Below the pieces are notes generated by a model. That model saw nothing but the letters and a program-made list of their open reading frames with translations. It searched no databases and was not told the origin of the DNA. Both the position numbers and the translations under genes were made by a program. This document shows positions 8,996 to 17,239 of a stretch of 64,000 nucleotides of DNA, in pieces. Numbering within the stretch: the first letter of the stretch is position 1; each line of letters starts with the position of its first letter. Source of the stretch: Leptospira bourretii (GTDB taxonomy: Bacteria > Spirochaetota > Leptospiria > Leptospirales > Leptospiraceae); contig NZ_RQFW01000012.1 of assembly GCF_004770145.1 (NCBI RefSeq), positions 1 through 64,000 of the forward strand, given 5' to 3'.

Positions 8996-10012
8996 GTGGA
9001 AGACAAAAAGAAATTCAATCCATCCCCCTTTGTCGAAGTCCGAGATCCACAGTTGAATGTATCGGAATTGGTCCAAAAAATCGAATCCAAAATCCCATTG
9101 GATCCTGGACAAACTCCAAATTGGAAAGAACTCACAAAGATCAGTTACAAGCCGGAATCCCCACAAGGGTTTCGCAAATTTGATCCGGCAGGAACAGCCC
9201 ATTTATTCGAAAAAGGGATTTCCAGCCCCAAGTTTTCCAATCCCAAATTTTGGTTTATTAAAGGACCTATTAAATATATCGTTAATCGCCTAATATCTGT
9301 TTACGGACTCATCGACAAAAAACTATCTGAAAATAGAATTCGTGCTTTTTTTTCAGTTCTCCATGAATTAGTTCGATTAGGTAGACGAATCGAACAAATT
9401 GAAAATCGGTTTGATGGATTTTACCGTGATCATCTCCTAAATGATTCTTCTGAAGAGTTGCCTAACTTTGGTTGGGCGGTCAATTCTTACTTTATCGATG
9501 CCGGTTCCAACTCAACTTGGAAAGTTGCATTAGAAGATATTTCAAAGACAAAGGGAATTACCGTTTTATTTCCAGAGTGGGGAGATATTTTAAAACAACT
9601 TTCCATTTTGAAAGTTCCTTTTCAATGTTTCACATCTCATGAAAGTGAATTTCAATTCATCCAAAGTAGAATTACAGCAACAGTCCAGTTAGAAAAAAAA
9701 CTTTTTCCCCTTAACCAAATTCTGAAAAAAACGGACGTATTGGTTTACTTACCTTTAAATCGATTTCCATCGTTTTGGATTGAAAAAATTTTTGCAGAAA
9801 TATCAAATTCTTTATCTAGCGGAAACCATTTGTATTTTTCCGTTTCAACAAAACCAAGTGAAACCAATCGACCCTTCCGAGATCTTCAAGTTTCAGAAAT
9901 TGACTTAGATCGTTTGCCGAGTTACTTAGAAACTCTCGGCTTCAATCAAGTCCGAGATCTTTCCACAACGGAAGATACAAAAGTATACAAGTATACAAAA
10001 TTTGATAAATGA
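8996..10012 (+). CDS. Polysaccharide-cluster protein, possibly a degenerate methyltransferase
   Basis: 338 residues from a GTG at 8996. Residues 100-140 form an amphipathic helix (LVRLGRRIEQIENRFD) like the N-terminal helices of SAM methyltransferases in O-antigen clusters. Residues 150-330 alternate strands and helices in the right order for a Rossmann-like fold, ending with a PSYLETLGFNQV motif like the last strand pair of methyltransferases. The glycine-rich SAM loop is not evident, so activity is doubtful. The last four bases overlap the first glycosyltransferase (ATGA), showing one operon. Treated as hypothetical with a suggested fold. Confidence 0.7.
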   Translation: MEDKKKFNPSPFVEVRDPQLNVSELVQKIESKIPLDPGQTPNWKELTKISYKPESPQGFRKFDPAGTAHLFEKGISSPKFSNPKFWFIKGPIKYIVNRLISVYGLIDKKLSENRIRAFFSVLHELVRLGRRIEQIENRFDGFYRDHLLNDSSEELPNFGWAVNSYFIDAGSNSTWKVALEDISKTKGITVLFPEWGDILKQLSILKVPFQCFTSHESEFQFIQSRITATVQLEKKLFPLNQILKKTDVLVYLPLNRFPSFWIEKIFAEISNSLSSGNHLYFSVSTKPSETNRPFRDLQVSEIDLDRLPSYLETLGFNQVRDLSTTEDTKVYKYTKFDK

Positions 10013-11076
10013 ATGTTTTTCAACATTTAGATGAACTGAAGGATTCAGATGGAGTTGGAAATGATGCAATTGGACTTGCAGAAGTATTTGCCTCACTTGG
10101 ATACAAATCACATTTCATTACCAGATTACCAAGAAAGGGAAAACCATTAAACAGCCAATTTCATCTTGTAAACTCTTTTGATTTTCCAACAAGCGAAGAA
10201 GATATTCATATTTTACACTATGGTGGGGCAGGTTATCCGTATTTTCTTTTTCAAAACTTACCCGGACGGAAAATATTAAGATTTCACAATATAACTCCCG
10301 CTAGTTTTTATAAAAATACAACTACTCCTGAAATTCATTCAGCAATGGAAAAATTTGAATCTCTTTCGTATTTAGAAATCGCAAGTTTGTCCATCTTTTG
10401 TGATTCGATTTGGTGTGATTCCGAATTTAACTTCCAAACAATTTCAGGATATCAATTCAAAAATCCTTACATCATCCCTATTTGCAAATTATATGAAACG
10501 AATTCTAATTTAGATACAGGGATAAAAAACCATTCTTTGGTTTTTGTAGGACGTTATTCTCCACAAAAAAAATGGGAAGACCTGATCGAACTTTTTTCAT
10601 ATTGGGTCGAGGAATTTCCAGATGCCCAGTGTTTGTGTTTGGGTTCTGTGATTGGTGCTTTTGATGGATACTTTGATAAGCTAACAAATATTGTGCGAAT
10701 TAAAAAATTAGAAGGAAAAGTTCTTTTTTTAACAGGCAAGTCTGACCTAGAAGTAATCTCAATCCTCAAGGAATCAGCTGCTTTTGTTTCGATGAGCGAA
10801 CATGAAGGTTTTTGTTTGCCAATTTTAGAAGCCTTTGGTTGCGGAATCCCAGTTTTTGCTTATTCAGCTGGCGCTATTCCGGGGACAATGAAAGGTGCTG
10901 GTTTTCTTTTTCAAACGAAAGATTACCATTCTCTTCTGCTAAAACTAAAAGAGAATTTATACCAAACAGACAAATTACATTCTTTGATTGAAAATCAATA
11001 CAAAACATTGAAATTTTATAACCAATTTCCATTCCAAGAAGTGATTGATAACATTCTTAAATCAGGTATCCAATGA
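10009..11076 (+). CDS. Glycosyltransferase, GT4 family
   Basis: GT-B fold glycosyltransferase of 355 residues. The C-terminal half shows SLVFVGRYSPQKKWEDLI (entry to the nucleotide-sugar domain) and SEHEGFCLPILEAFG, the EX7E motif whose two Glu residues contact the donor sugar. The N-terminal acceptor half has DGVGNDAIGLAE. Start ATG overlaps the previous stop as ATGA. It is closely similar in plan to the next gene, including the EHEGFC and AGAIP segments, so the two probably arose by duplication. Retaining transfer of a sugar to a lipid-linked or surface glycan is expected; donor and acceptor unknown. Confidence 0.88.
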   Translation: MNVFQHLDELKDSDGVGNDAIGLAEVFASLGYKSHFITRLPRKGKPLNSQFHLVNSFDFPTSEEDIHILHYGGAGYPYFLFQNLPGRKILRFHNITPASFYKNTTTPEIHSAMEKFESLSYLEIASLSIFCDSIWCDSEFNFQTISGYQFKNPYIIPICKLYETNSNLDTGIKNHSLVFVGRYSPQKKWEDLIELFSYWVEEFPDAQCLCLGSVIGAFDGYFDKLTNIVRIKKLEGKVLFLTGKSDLEVISILKESAAFVSMSEHEGFCLPILEAFGCGIPVFAYSAGAIPGTMKGAGFLFQTKDYHSLLLKLKENLYQTDKLHSLIENQYKTLKFYNQFPFQEVIDNILKSGIQ

Positions 11077-12122
11077 ATATACATCAATTTTCCGCAGGAT
11101 TCCAGTTAGGTGATGCAATTTCCCAGGAAATGTTGGAGATCAAACGATTACTATCCAAAGAAGGATATAATGGAAAAATATTTGCTGAAAACGTATTTTC
11201 ACATGATCGAAAATATGCAGAAAAACTAACCAAAGCGAACATCAAACCAGATGATGCTCTGGTATACCACCATTCCATTCATAGTGAAGCTTTAGAATTT
11301 ATCTTAAAATTCCCAAACCGAAAAATTCTGATTTATCACAATGTAACTCCTGAAGATTTTTTTACAGGTTATGATCTTAAATTTTCTTATTTGCTACGCA
11401 AAGGTAGAGAGGATTTAGAAATGATTCGTGATATCTTTCATCATTCATTTGCCGTATCAAACTTTAACTTGTTAGAACTCCAAGAACTTGGATTTAAAAA
11501 TGCAAGATTACTTCCTCTGCACTTGAACTTTCAAAAATGGAAAGATGTTCCTAGAGATCTTAAATTAAAAACATTTGCCTACCCTTCCTTTTTATTCGTA
11601 GGCCGCATTGCTCCAAACAAAAGACAGGATGATTTGATTCGGTTTGCAAGAACTTGGAAATCAAAAATGGGAAATCAGTTTTCTATGCGAATGTTAGGTT
11701 TTTGTAATCCAAACCAACAATCTTATTTAGATGAATTGAATTTTATGATTCACCATTTGGATCTTTCTGAAGAAGTAAAAATTATCTCTTATGTAGATGA
11801 AACTATGTTAAAGAAAATCTACTCTGAAAGTAATATGTTTTTGTCTATGAGCGAACACGAAGGATTTTGTGTCCCACTAATGGAAGCAATGTATTTCCAT
11901 TTACCAGTGGTTGCCTTTGCAGCAGGAGCAATTCCTGAAACATTAGATCATTCAGGAATTCTTTTTGATTCTAAAGATTTTGATTCACTAGTTCCTTTAG
12001 TTGATTCTGTGTTCCAAAATTCGGAATTCCGAAATTCAATCATTGGTGCTCAAAATATTAGATTGGATGATTATTTACAATCTACAAGTATTCTCCCCAT
12101 TCTCGAAGTTGTGAGAAACTAA
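11073..12122 (+). CDS. Glycosyltransferase, GT4 family (tandem paralogue)
   Basis: 349 residues, second of three consecutive GT4 enzymes; starts with the ATGA overlap. The N-terminal half has QLGDAISQEMLEIKRLL, and a region reading YHNVTPEDFF matches FHNITPASFY in the preceding gene. The donor domain has FLFVGRIAPNKRQDDLI and SEHEGFCVPLMEAM (EX7E). Shared motifs at matching positions point to gene duplication followed by change of specificity. Cytoplasmic, probably membrane-associated, acting on the same glycan as its neighbours. Confidence 0.88.
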   Translation: MNIHQFSAGFQLGDAISQEMLEIKRLLSKEGYNGKIFAENVFSHDRKYAEKLTKANIKPDDALVYHHSIHSEALEFILKFPNRKILIYHNVTPEDFFTGYDLKFSYLLRKGREDLEMIRDIFHHSFAVSNFNLLELQELGFKNARLLPLHLNFQKWKDVPRDLKLKTFAYPSFLFVGRIAPNKRQDDLIRFARTWKSKMGNQFSMRMLGFCNPNQQSYLDELNFMIHHLDLSEEVKIISYVDETMLKKIYSESNMFLSMSEHEGFCVPLMEAMYFHLPVVAFAAGAIPETLDHSGILFDSKDFDSLVPLVDSVFQNSEFRNSIIGAQNIRLDDYLQSTSILPILEVVRN

Positions 12123-12124
12123 AA

Positions 12125-13294
12125 GTGGCAAAAATTTTAATCATCACTGCACGATTTTTGGAACAAGCTTCGGGGGGAGCCGAAAAATTAGCTTACGATT
12201 ATGCATCCATTTTATCTGAATTTAATGATGTAACAGTTTGTACATCTTCTGCTAAAGATTATGTAAGTTGGAAAAACGAATTTCCCAAAGGGGATCAAAT
12301 TGAAAATTCGATTCGTGTGAAACGTTTTCCTGTCACACAAACACGAAACATAAAAAAAATGAACCATCTATTAAACCAATGTTTAGAAAAAGGTGATTCT
12401 GTTTCAGAAAAAGAACAATGGGAATTTCTAAAAGAACAAGGACCTTATTGCCCAGACTTAGTCAAATATGTAGCCAAAGAACAAAAATCATATGACCTAG
12501 CCATTTTAATAGGATACCTTTATTATCCGGTTGTGGCAAGTATTCCTAATTTAGAAATACCTTTTGTCATTGTTCCTACCTTCCATGATGAACCTCCATT
12601 CCGCCTTCCTATCTATCGAAAAACATATTCAAATCATTATTTTTATAGTTTTAATGCACCAGAAGAATTGTCAGTTTACGAAAGTTATTCAAAACAAAAA
12701 CTTAGTTCTTATTTTTTGATTGGAACGTATCTTGTTGATCGTTTTGAAAAACAAAAATCAAAAATTTCTAATTCTACTCAATTGATTACCATCGGTCGTA
12801 TTGAACCGGCAAAAGGATATCCTGACCTTTTTCATTATTTTGAAAATTGGAAACTTTATTCCAACAGAACAGATGTAAGTATAAAATGTTTAGGTTCCAT
12901 CTCCTCTTTGGAAATACCAAAAGACCCTTTGATCACATTTACAGGATTCGTAAGTGAAGAGGAAAAAATTTCTGAAATTCAAAAATCCTTTCTTTTATTA
13001 AATCCATCTGCTTTTGAGAGTTTTTCGATATCCATAATGGAGGCTTGGATTCAGGAAAAACCTGTTTTGGTCAACGCCAACTCATCTGTAATGCGAGGAC
13101 ATTGTTTAAGAAGTCAAGGTGGGTTGTATTATTCGGATTCTCTTTCATTCCAACGAACCTTGGATTTTCTTTTGGAAAACCGTGACTTGGCCTACAGATT
13201 GGGCAGGAATGGAAGAGAATATGTTTTGAAAAATTTTACCCAAGATGTGATTCGTATCAAACTAAACCAGATGGTTAGTATACTACTCGGTTGA
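12125..13294 (+). CDS. Glycosyltransferase, GT4 family (more divergent)
   Basis: 389 residues from a GTG two bases after the previous stop. The N-terminal half has the glycine-rich acceptor loop EQASGGAEKLAYDYA and the C-terminal half LITIGRIEPAKGYPDL, followed by AFESFSISIMEAW as the EX7E motif. It is clearly less like the two upstream paralogues and probably adds a different residue. The 3' end overlaps the convergent phosphatase gene by 20 bases, and no terminator is evident. Confidence 0.87.
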   Translation: MAKILIITARFLEQASGGAEKLAYDYASILSEFNDVTVCTSSAKDYVSWKNEFPKGDQIENSIRVKRFPVTQTRNIKKMNHLLNQCLEKGDSVSEKEQWEFLKEQGPYCPDLVKYVAKEQKSYDLAILIGYLYYPVVASIPNLEIPFVIVPTFHDEPPFRLPIYRKTYSNHYFYSFNAPEELSVYESYSKQKLSSYFLIGTYLVDRFEKQKSKISNSTQLITIGRIEPAKGYPDLFHYFENWKLYSNRTDVSIKCLGSISSLEIPKDPLITFTGFVSEEEKISEIQKSFLLLNPSAFESFSISIMEAWIQEKPVLVNANSSVMRGHCLRSQGGLYYSDSLSFQRTLDFLLENRDLAYRLGRNGREYVLKNFTQDVIRIKLNQMVSILLG

Positions 13295-14090
13295 TCTGCC
13301 CTTCAAATTCAGCTAACAAATATTCATGCACAAGACCGTTCGAAGCAAGTAAACTTGGAATCAAAATTGAAAAATCATTTCCATCCATAGAAGTAATTTT
13401 TCCATTTGCTTCTAAGACAATTAATCCTGCAGCTGCCATATCCCAAGGTTTTAATCCAAGTTCATAATAACCTTCAAATTTCCCTTCAGCTAACCAGCAT
13501 AAATCGAGAGTGGCCGCACCAGTTCTACGGATTCCACGAGATTTTTGCAAAATGGATTTATAGTATTGCATAAGTGTATCTAAAGACAAGTTCCTATCGT
13601 AAGGAAATCCTGTTACAAAAAGAGAGTCTTTCAAAGAACCTGTTTTGGATACTTGGATTGGAGTTTTTTCTCTGAAAGCTCCTTGTCCTTTGATTGCATG
13701 GTAATAGGTATTTAGTTCAGGAAAAAAAACCATTCCAATGACGGGAGTCATTGATTCTGTTTCCACAACTCCAACAGATATTCCATACAATGGCAAACCA
13801 TGAGTGTAATTTGTGGTTCCGTCCAATGGATCCACAACCCATGTATAACCAGATTTACCATCAATCTTTCCACGTTCTTCCGATAAAATTCCATCCAGAG
13901 GAAAGTTTTTTTGAATTTCATCCAGAATCATAGACTCGGCTTTTAAATCTGCTTCTGTGACGAGATTGTACAGACCCTTTTCATCAACCTTCAGTCCAGA
14001 CTCTTTGTGTTTTTGGACCAAAAAATCGGCAACTTCTGGAAGGAAGTTTAAAAAATGATAAGATCTATCAAGTAATTCAGATTGCATCAA
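13275..14090 (-). CDS. Inositol monophosphatase family phosphatase (SuhB/CysQ type)
   Basis: 271 residues, the standard length. The Mg-site residues are visible: the Glu of LSEERG near 66, DPLDGTTNYTHG with both Asp residues near 83-86, and WDMAAAG near 212. The family hydrolyses inositol monophosphates, 3'-phosphoadenosine phosphates or sugar phosphates and often moonlights in RNA processing; substrate cannot be chosen here. It is last in the unit TelA - DUF4870-like - phosphatase, with its start overlapping the upstream stop by 4 bases. Confidence 0.88.
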   Translation of the reverse strand: MMQSELLDRSYHFLNFLPEVADFLVQKHKESGLKVDEKGLYNLVTEADLKAESMILDEIQKNFPLDGILSEERGKIDGKSGYTWVVDPLDGTTNYTHGLPLYGISVGVVETESMTPVIGMVFFPELNTYYHAIKGQGAFREKTPIQVSKTGSLKDSLFVTGFPYDRNLSLDTLMQYYKSILQKSRGIRRTGAATLDLCWLAEGKFEGYYELGLKPWDMAAAGLIVLEANGKITSMDGNDFSILIPSLLASNGLVHEYLLAEFEGQINRVVY

Positions 14091-14956
14091 TACCCACCAA
14101 ATTCGATGTTTTTCTTCATTGCGGTGATCTCAACATCTAAATTTAGGGTCTCATCTGCCTTCAGTTTATTTCTTACTTGCTCCGTCGTTTTGATGACTTC
14201 GCTTAGTAGAGAACTTAATTCAGTTTTTCGTTTTTCTGATTCTGGTGAATTAACTTCTGAACTCAATTGATTGTATTGGTTTAAAATTTTGAAAACGGTT
14301 TCAGGAAAGTAATTCAAAAATTGTTTGGCTTTTCGAAAGGAAAGTGGATCTTCCGCAAGTTTTACACGCAAATCAGAAAGAGAATGTAAATATTCATTAC
14401 ATAGTCCTTGTAGATTAAGATCCTTAAGTAACTTGGACTCCTTTTCCGTTGTGATTCGAAATCCATCCAACTTTTCCATTTGTGATTTGTAATCGCTAAA
14501 CTCTACTTTATCTTCAAATTTTTTCTTAAGTTCATTCCAGTTTTCTTTTGTTTGGTTGGATGAAAAAAGAAATGGAAAAAAACTAAATGGATAATGGTGC
14601 GCTTTCCCAATGGTGGTCCGATAAATGGCAATTCCTAAAAAAACAACATGAATGAAAGCCATCAAGACGTATGAAAACACAAGCAACACTCGATCATTGC
14701 TAAACTTTGTACCAAATCCAAAAAAACCAAGAGACAACAATGCTTGCAAATAAATTGCTTCTAACGATTGCTTTGCGGAATAAGAAGACTTATTTCTAGA
14801 AAGCCAAAGAACAAAAGGATAAACCATTGCACCAAGTGATGAGATAAAAAAAGGAAAAGGCAATAAAGCCATAGGATAAGTTAAAATTGTTGAAAGATGG
14901 GCACGTCTGGCCCATTTCCTTTCTTCTTGATTTTGTTCCAATTGTACTTCTGACAT
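14087..14956 (-). CDS. Membrane protein with N-terminal DUF4870-like region
   Basis: 289 residues from the ATG at 14956; a longer frame from 14998 would run back into the upstream gene. Residues 15-135 contain four hydrophobic segments with HLSTILTYPMAL near the start and SAKQSLEAIYLQ between segments, resembling DUF4870 (Tic20-like) proteins. The remaining ~150 residues are charged, helical and probably cytoplasmic. It starts 1 base after the stop of the TelA family gene and overlaps the phosphatase by 4 bases. Linked function with TelA is inferred from this coupling only. Confidence 0.7.
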   Translation of the reverse strand: MSEVQLEQNQEERKWARRAHLSTILTYPMALLPFPFFISSLGAMVYPFVLWLSRNKSSYSAKQSLEAIYLQALLSLGFFGFGTKFSNDRVLLVFSYVLMAFIHVVFLGIAIYRTTIGKAHHYPFSFFPFLFSSNQTKENWNELKKKFEDKVEFSDYKSQMEKLDGFRITTEKESKLLKDLNLQGLCNEYLHSLSDLRVKLAEDPLSFRKAKQFLNYFPETVFKILNQYNQLSSEVNSPESEKRKTELSSLLSEVIKTTEQVRNKLKADETLNLDVEITAMKKNIEFGGY

Positions 14957-14957
14957 T

Positions 14958-16028
14958 CTATTTTGATTCCAACAGTTTTTGTTTGATTTCAGACTCAATT
15001 TTGATCATTTCTTGTTCTGCAGATTTTCGTTTTTGGCGTCCATCTTCTTGAATTTTTAAAGTTTCTGTAATGGTTTCGATTAACTTTTGATTCACTGATT
15101 TTAATGTATCAATTTCAATGATTCCTTTTTCCGACTCTCTCGCAATTTCTACCGTTCCCGACTTCAACATTTCAGCATTTTTTTGGATTAAATCGTTTGT
15201 TGTTTTGGAAACTTCTTTTTGTGCTTCCAAAGCTTTCCTTTGGCGTAACAAACCCAATGCGATCACGATTTGATTTTTCCAAAGAGGGATAGTATTTAAA
15301 ATTGAACTTTGAATTTTTTCAACAAGGACTTGGTTCCCATTCTGAATGAGTCGAATCTGAGGTCCTGTTTGTAACGAAAGGATTCGAGTGAGTTTGAGAT
15401 CATGGATTTTTTTCTCAAATCGGTCCACCATTTGTACCATATCTTGGTACTGCTGCGAAGCTAAAGTGTCTCCTTGGGCTTTTGCCTTTTCTAACATTTC
15501 GGGAAGGATTTTGTCTCGTAGTTCTTTTACCTTTTGGTCACCAGCAGCAATGTACACTTGGATTTCTTTAAAATATTCCAAATTTTTCTCATATAACGCC
15601 TGCAATAATGTTATGTCCTTTGTTAGGTTCGTGCGTGCAGTGTGTAACTCATCCACTATTTTTTCAATTTGGGACTGTAGATCTTCAAATTTTGCCAAAA
15701 ACTTTCTGGAAGCATCAAAAAGACCACCTATGAGTGGAATCTTCGATAATGTCCCACCCTGACCTGCAAAACTATCCAAATTTAAATCTTTGATTTTGAA
15801 TAATAAATTGTTTAATAGTTCGCCGGCATAACCCGAATCTTTGGTCTTAATTTCAGATAAAACCTTATCCGCAAATTCAGAAACCTTCGCCTGAGCCGGG
15901 GCTCCGTAGGAAACTACATCGTTTGGACTATTGAGTTTGATTTGTCCAGTCAGCTCCTCCACCTTTTGTAAATCTTCCTTTGTCAGTTGGAGTTCCGGGT
16001 CATTCGTTTTCAGTTCCAAAGAGTCCAT
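14958..16028 (-). CDS. Toxic-anion resistance protein, TelA/KlaA family
   Basis: 356 residues, mostly helical and coiled coil, usual for TelA. Characteristic segments are VSYGAPAQAKVSEFAD near the N terminus, KIPLIGGLFDASRKFLAKF in the middle, and LQALYEKNLEYFKEI followed by IAAGDQKVKEL. The family name comes from tellurite resistance, but its physiological role in most bacteria is unknown and is more likely linked to membrane stress. No ter genes adjoin it, although a TerB-like protein occurs at 55290. It is first in its three-gene unit; a 192-base divergent region separates it from the recombinase-like gene. Confidence 0.87.
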   Translation of the reverse strand: MDSLELKTNDPELQLTKEDLQKVEELTGQIKLNSPNDVVSYGAPAQAKVSEFADKVLSEIKTKDSGYAGELLNNLLFKIKDLNLDSFAGQGGTLSKIPLIGGLFDASRKFLAKFEDLQSQIEKIVDELHTARTNLTKDITLLQALYEKNLEYFKEIQVYIAAGDQKVKELRDKILPEMLEKAKAQGDTLASQQYQDMVQMVDRFEKKIHDLKLTRILSLQTGPQIRLIQNGNQVLVEKIQSSILNTIPLWKNQIVIALGLLRQRKALEAQKEVSKTTNDLIQKNAEMLKSGTVEIARESEKGIIEIDTLKSVNQKLIETITETLKIQEDGRQKRKSAEQEMIKIESEIKQKLLESK

Positions 16029-16220
16029 TGAGTTTCTGTCCTTTATCGTTTCTCATAAAGATAGGATCGTTTTTTGAATATGAATCAAGCAGAAAACACG
16101 AAGGTGCGAAAACATGAACTAGTAAATTTATTTCTCTGAAAATTTGAGCCAAAACCGAGGTTTGGTGACAATTTGATTGCATGGATTGTTATAACTGTTA
16201 CATTCCTGCGAGAAAAAAAT

Positions 16221-16838
16221 ATGCTAAATAAAGATTTGAAATTACCTGCCCTCCTCCCACAAGTTCTGACTGTTGATGTGACAACACTTGACAACCGTTT
16301 GATTGACCAATCCGAAGTACGAACATTATTGTTGCGACTCCGTTATCGAAATTACCATCATTACTTAATCATTAAGTTTTTGGTATGTACTGGCCTTTCA
16401 CTCCCCGAGCTCATCCATCTTAAAATATCTGACTTCAATGCCGAACGCACCATCTTTAAATTAAAGAACGGTGGTCGTTTGCAAAGAAGAAAGATCTTCC
16501 TTGAACCTAATTTGGCTTTGGAACTTTATCGTTACTCGTCTGAATTTTCTCCTACAGATTATCTATTCCCTGGCCGTTATGGAAAGTTACGCACGAGAAC
16601 AGTTCAGAAAATTCTTAAGAATGCAAGTAACCTCATTTCACGAGAAATCCACATACCCTTCCTTCGTGATGTGATCGCATTAGATCTTTTCAAAAAAGGT
16701 TTTCCTGTTTGGGAAATCCAAGAGTTTTTGGGACATAGAACCACTCGATCCACCAAGCAAAGAATATTATTGCACATTCCGGTCGAAGAACGAACAGATC
16801 CGCGACTTTTTAACCGAAACAAAAACCAAGCAGCGTAA
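16221..16838 (+). CDS. Tyrosine-recombinase-fold protein, probably catalytically inactive
   Basis: 205 residues from the ATG at 16221; a TTG 48 bases upstream in frame is less likely. The fold is recognisable from FLVCTGLSLPELIHLKISDF (normally TGLRxxEL), the strand pair around KLKNGGRLQRRKI, YLFPGRYGK, a PFLRDVIALDLF helix (normally HxLRHxxA) and EFLGH. The first catalytic Arg is Ser (position 60), both His of the HxLRH motif are changed, and no Tyr follows LGH in the usual window. The N-terminal core-binding domain is also missing. A DNA-binding or regulatory role is more likely than recombination. The 192-base upstream region is shared with telA. Confidence 0.72.
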   Translation: MLNKDLKLPALLPQVLTVDVTTLDNRLIDQSEVRTLLLRLRYRNYHHYLIIKFLVCTGLSLPELIHLKISDFNAERTIFKLKNGGRLQRRKIFLEPNLALELYRYSSEFSPTDYLFPGRYGKLRTRTVQKILKNASNLISREIHIPFLRDVIALDLFKKGFPVWEIQEFLGHRTTRSTKQRILLHIPVEERTDPRLFNRNKNQAA

Positions 16839-16893
16839 AAATTTCTTGAACCTTTGGTGTTTTCAGAGATTCTAGTCACCAAGTAGGCTCGCC

Positions 16894-17232
16894 TTGGAAA
16901 TAAAGACCAAAAAAATCGGAAAGCACACACTCGTTCACCTTAACGGTCGTTTGGACATTACCCATTCGGATGAAGTGGAGGCCAAATTGGCCGACGACGT
17001 GCAAAACGGCGAGGGAGATATTATCATCAACCTAGAGCTTATCTCCTATATCTCTTCTTCTGGAATTCGTATCTTTGTTGGGATGGTTCGAGAATTGGAC
17101 AAACAAGGAAGAAAGTTAAAACTCTGTTGCATCACACCTCCTGTCAAAAAGGTATTCGATGTAGTAGAGCTTCTGGACTTGTTCGAAGTTTTTGAAACGG
17201 AACAAGAAGCCGTTAATTCCCTTTCTAAATAA
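16894..17232 (+). CDS. STAS-domain anti-anti-sigma factor-like protein
   Basis: 112 residues, a single STAS domain, from a TTG at 16894. LNGRLDITHSDEVE, then DIIINLELISYISSSGIRIFVGM, is the SpoIIAA pattern; one Ser of YISSSG corresponds to the phosphorylated serine. Such proteins sequester a kinase/anti-sigma partner when unphosphorylated. No partner kinase is adjacent; the SpoIIE-type phosphatase at 40062-42014 is a possible but unproven partner. It lies 55 bases after the recombinase-like gene and just before the GT-C gene. Confidence 0.87.
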   Translation: MEIKTKKIGKHTLVHLNGRLDITHSDEVEAKLADDVQNGEGDIIINLELISYISSSGIRIFVGMVRELDKQGRKLKLCCITPPVKKVFDVVELLDLFEVFETEQEAVNSLSK

Positions 17233-17239
17233 AATCCAC

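Noticed and set aside
8947..9293. Two further plus-strand frames over the start of the methyltransferase-like gene
   Set aside because: They are out of frame with the operon gene that reaches the next start by ATGA overlap, and the translations look like shadow sequence.
14958..16028. Dedicated tellurite-resistance operon
   Set aside because: The TelA family name is historical; no terC, terD or tehB is adjacent.
16173..16838. Integrase-like gene as sign of a genomic island or integron
   Set aside because: Catalytic residues are missing, no attachment-site repeats, tRNA gene or cargo genes are visible, and both neighbours are ordinary chromosomal genes.
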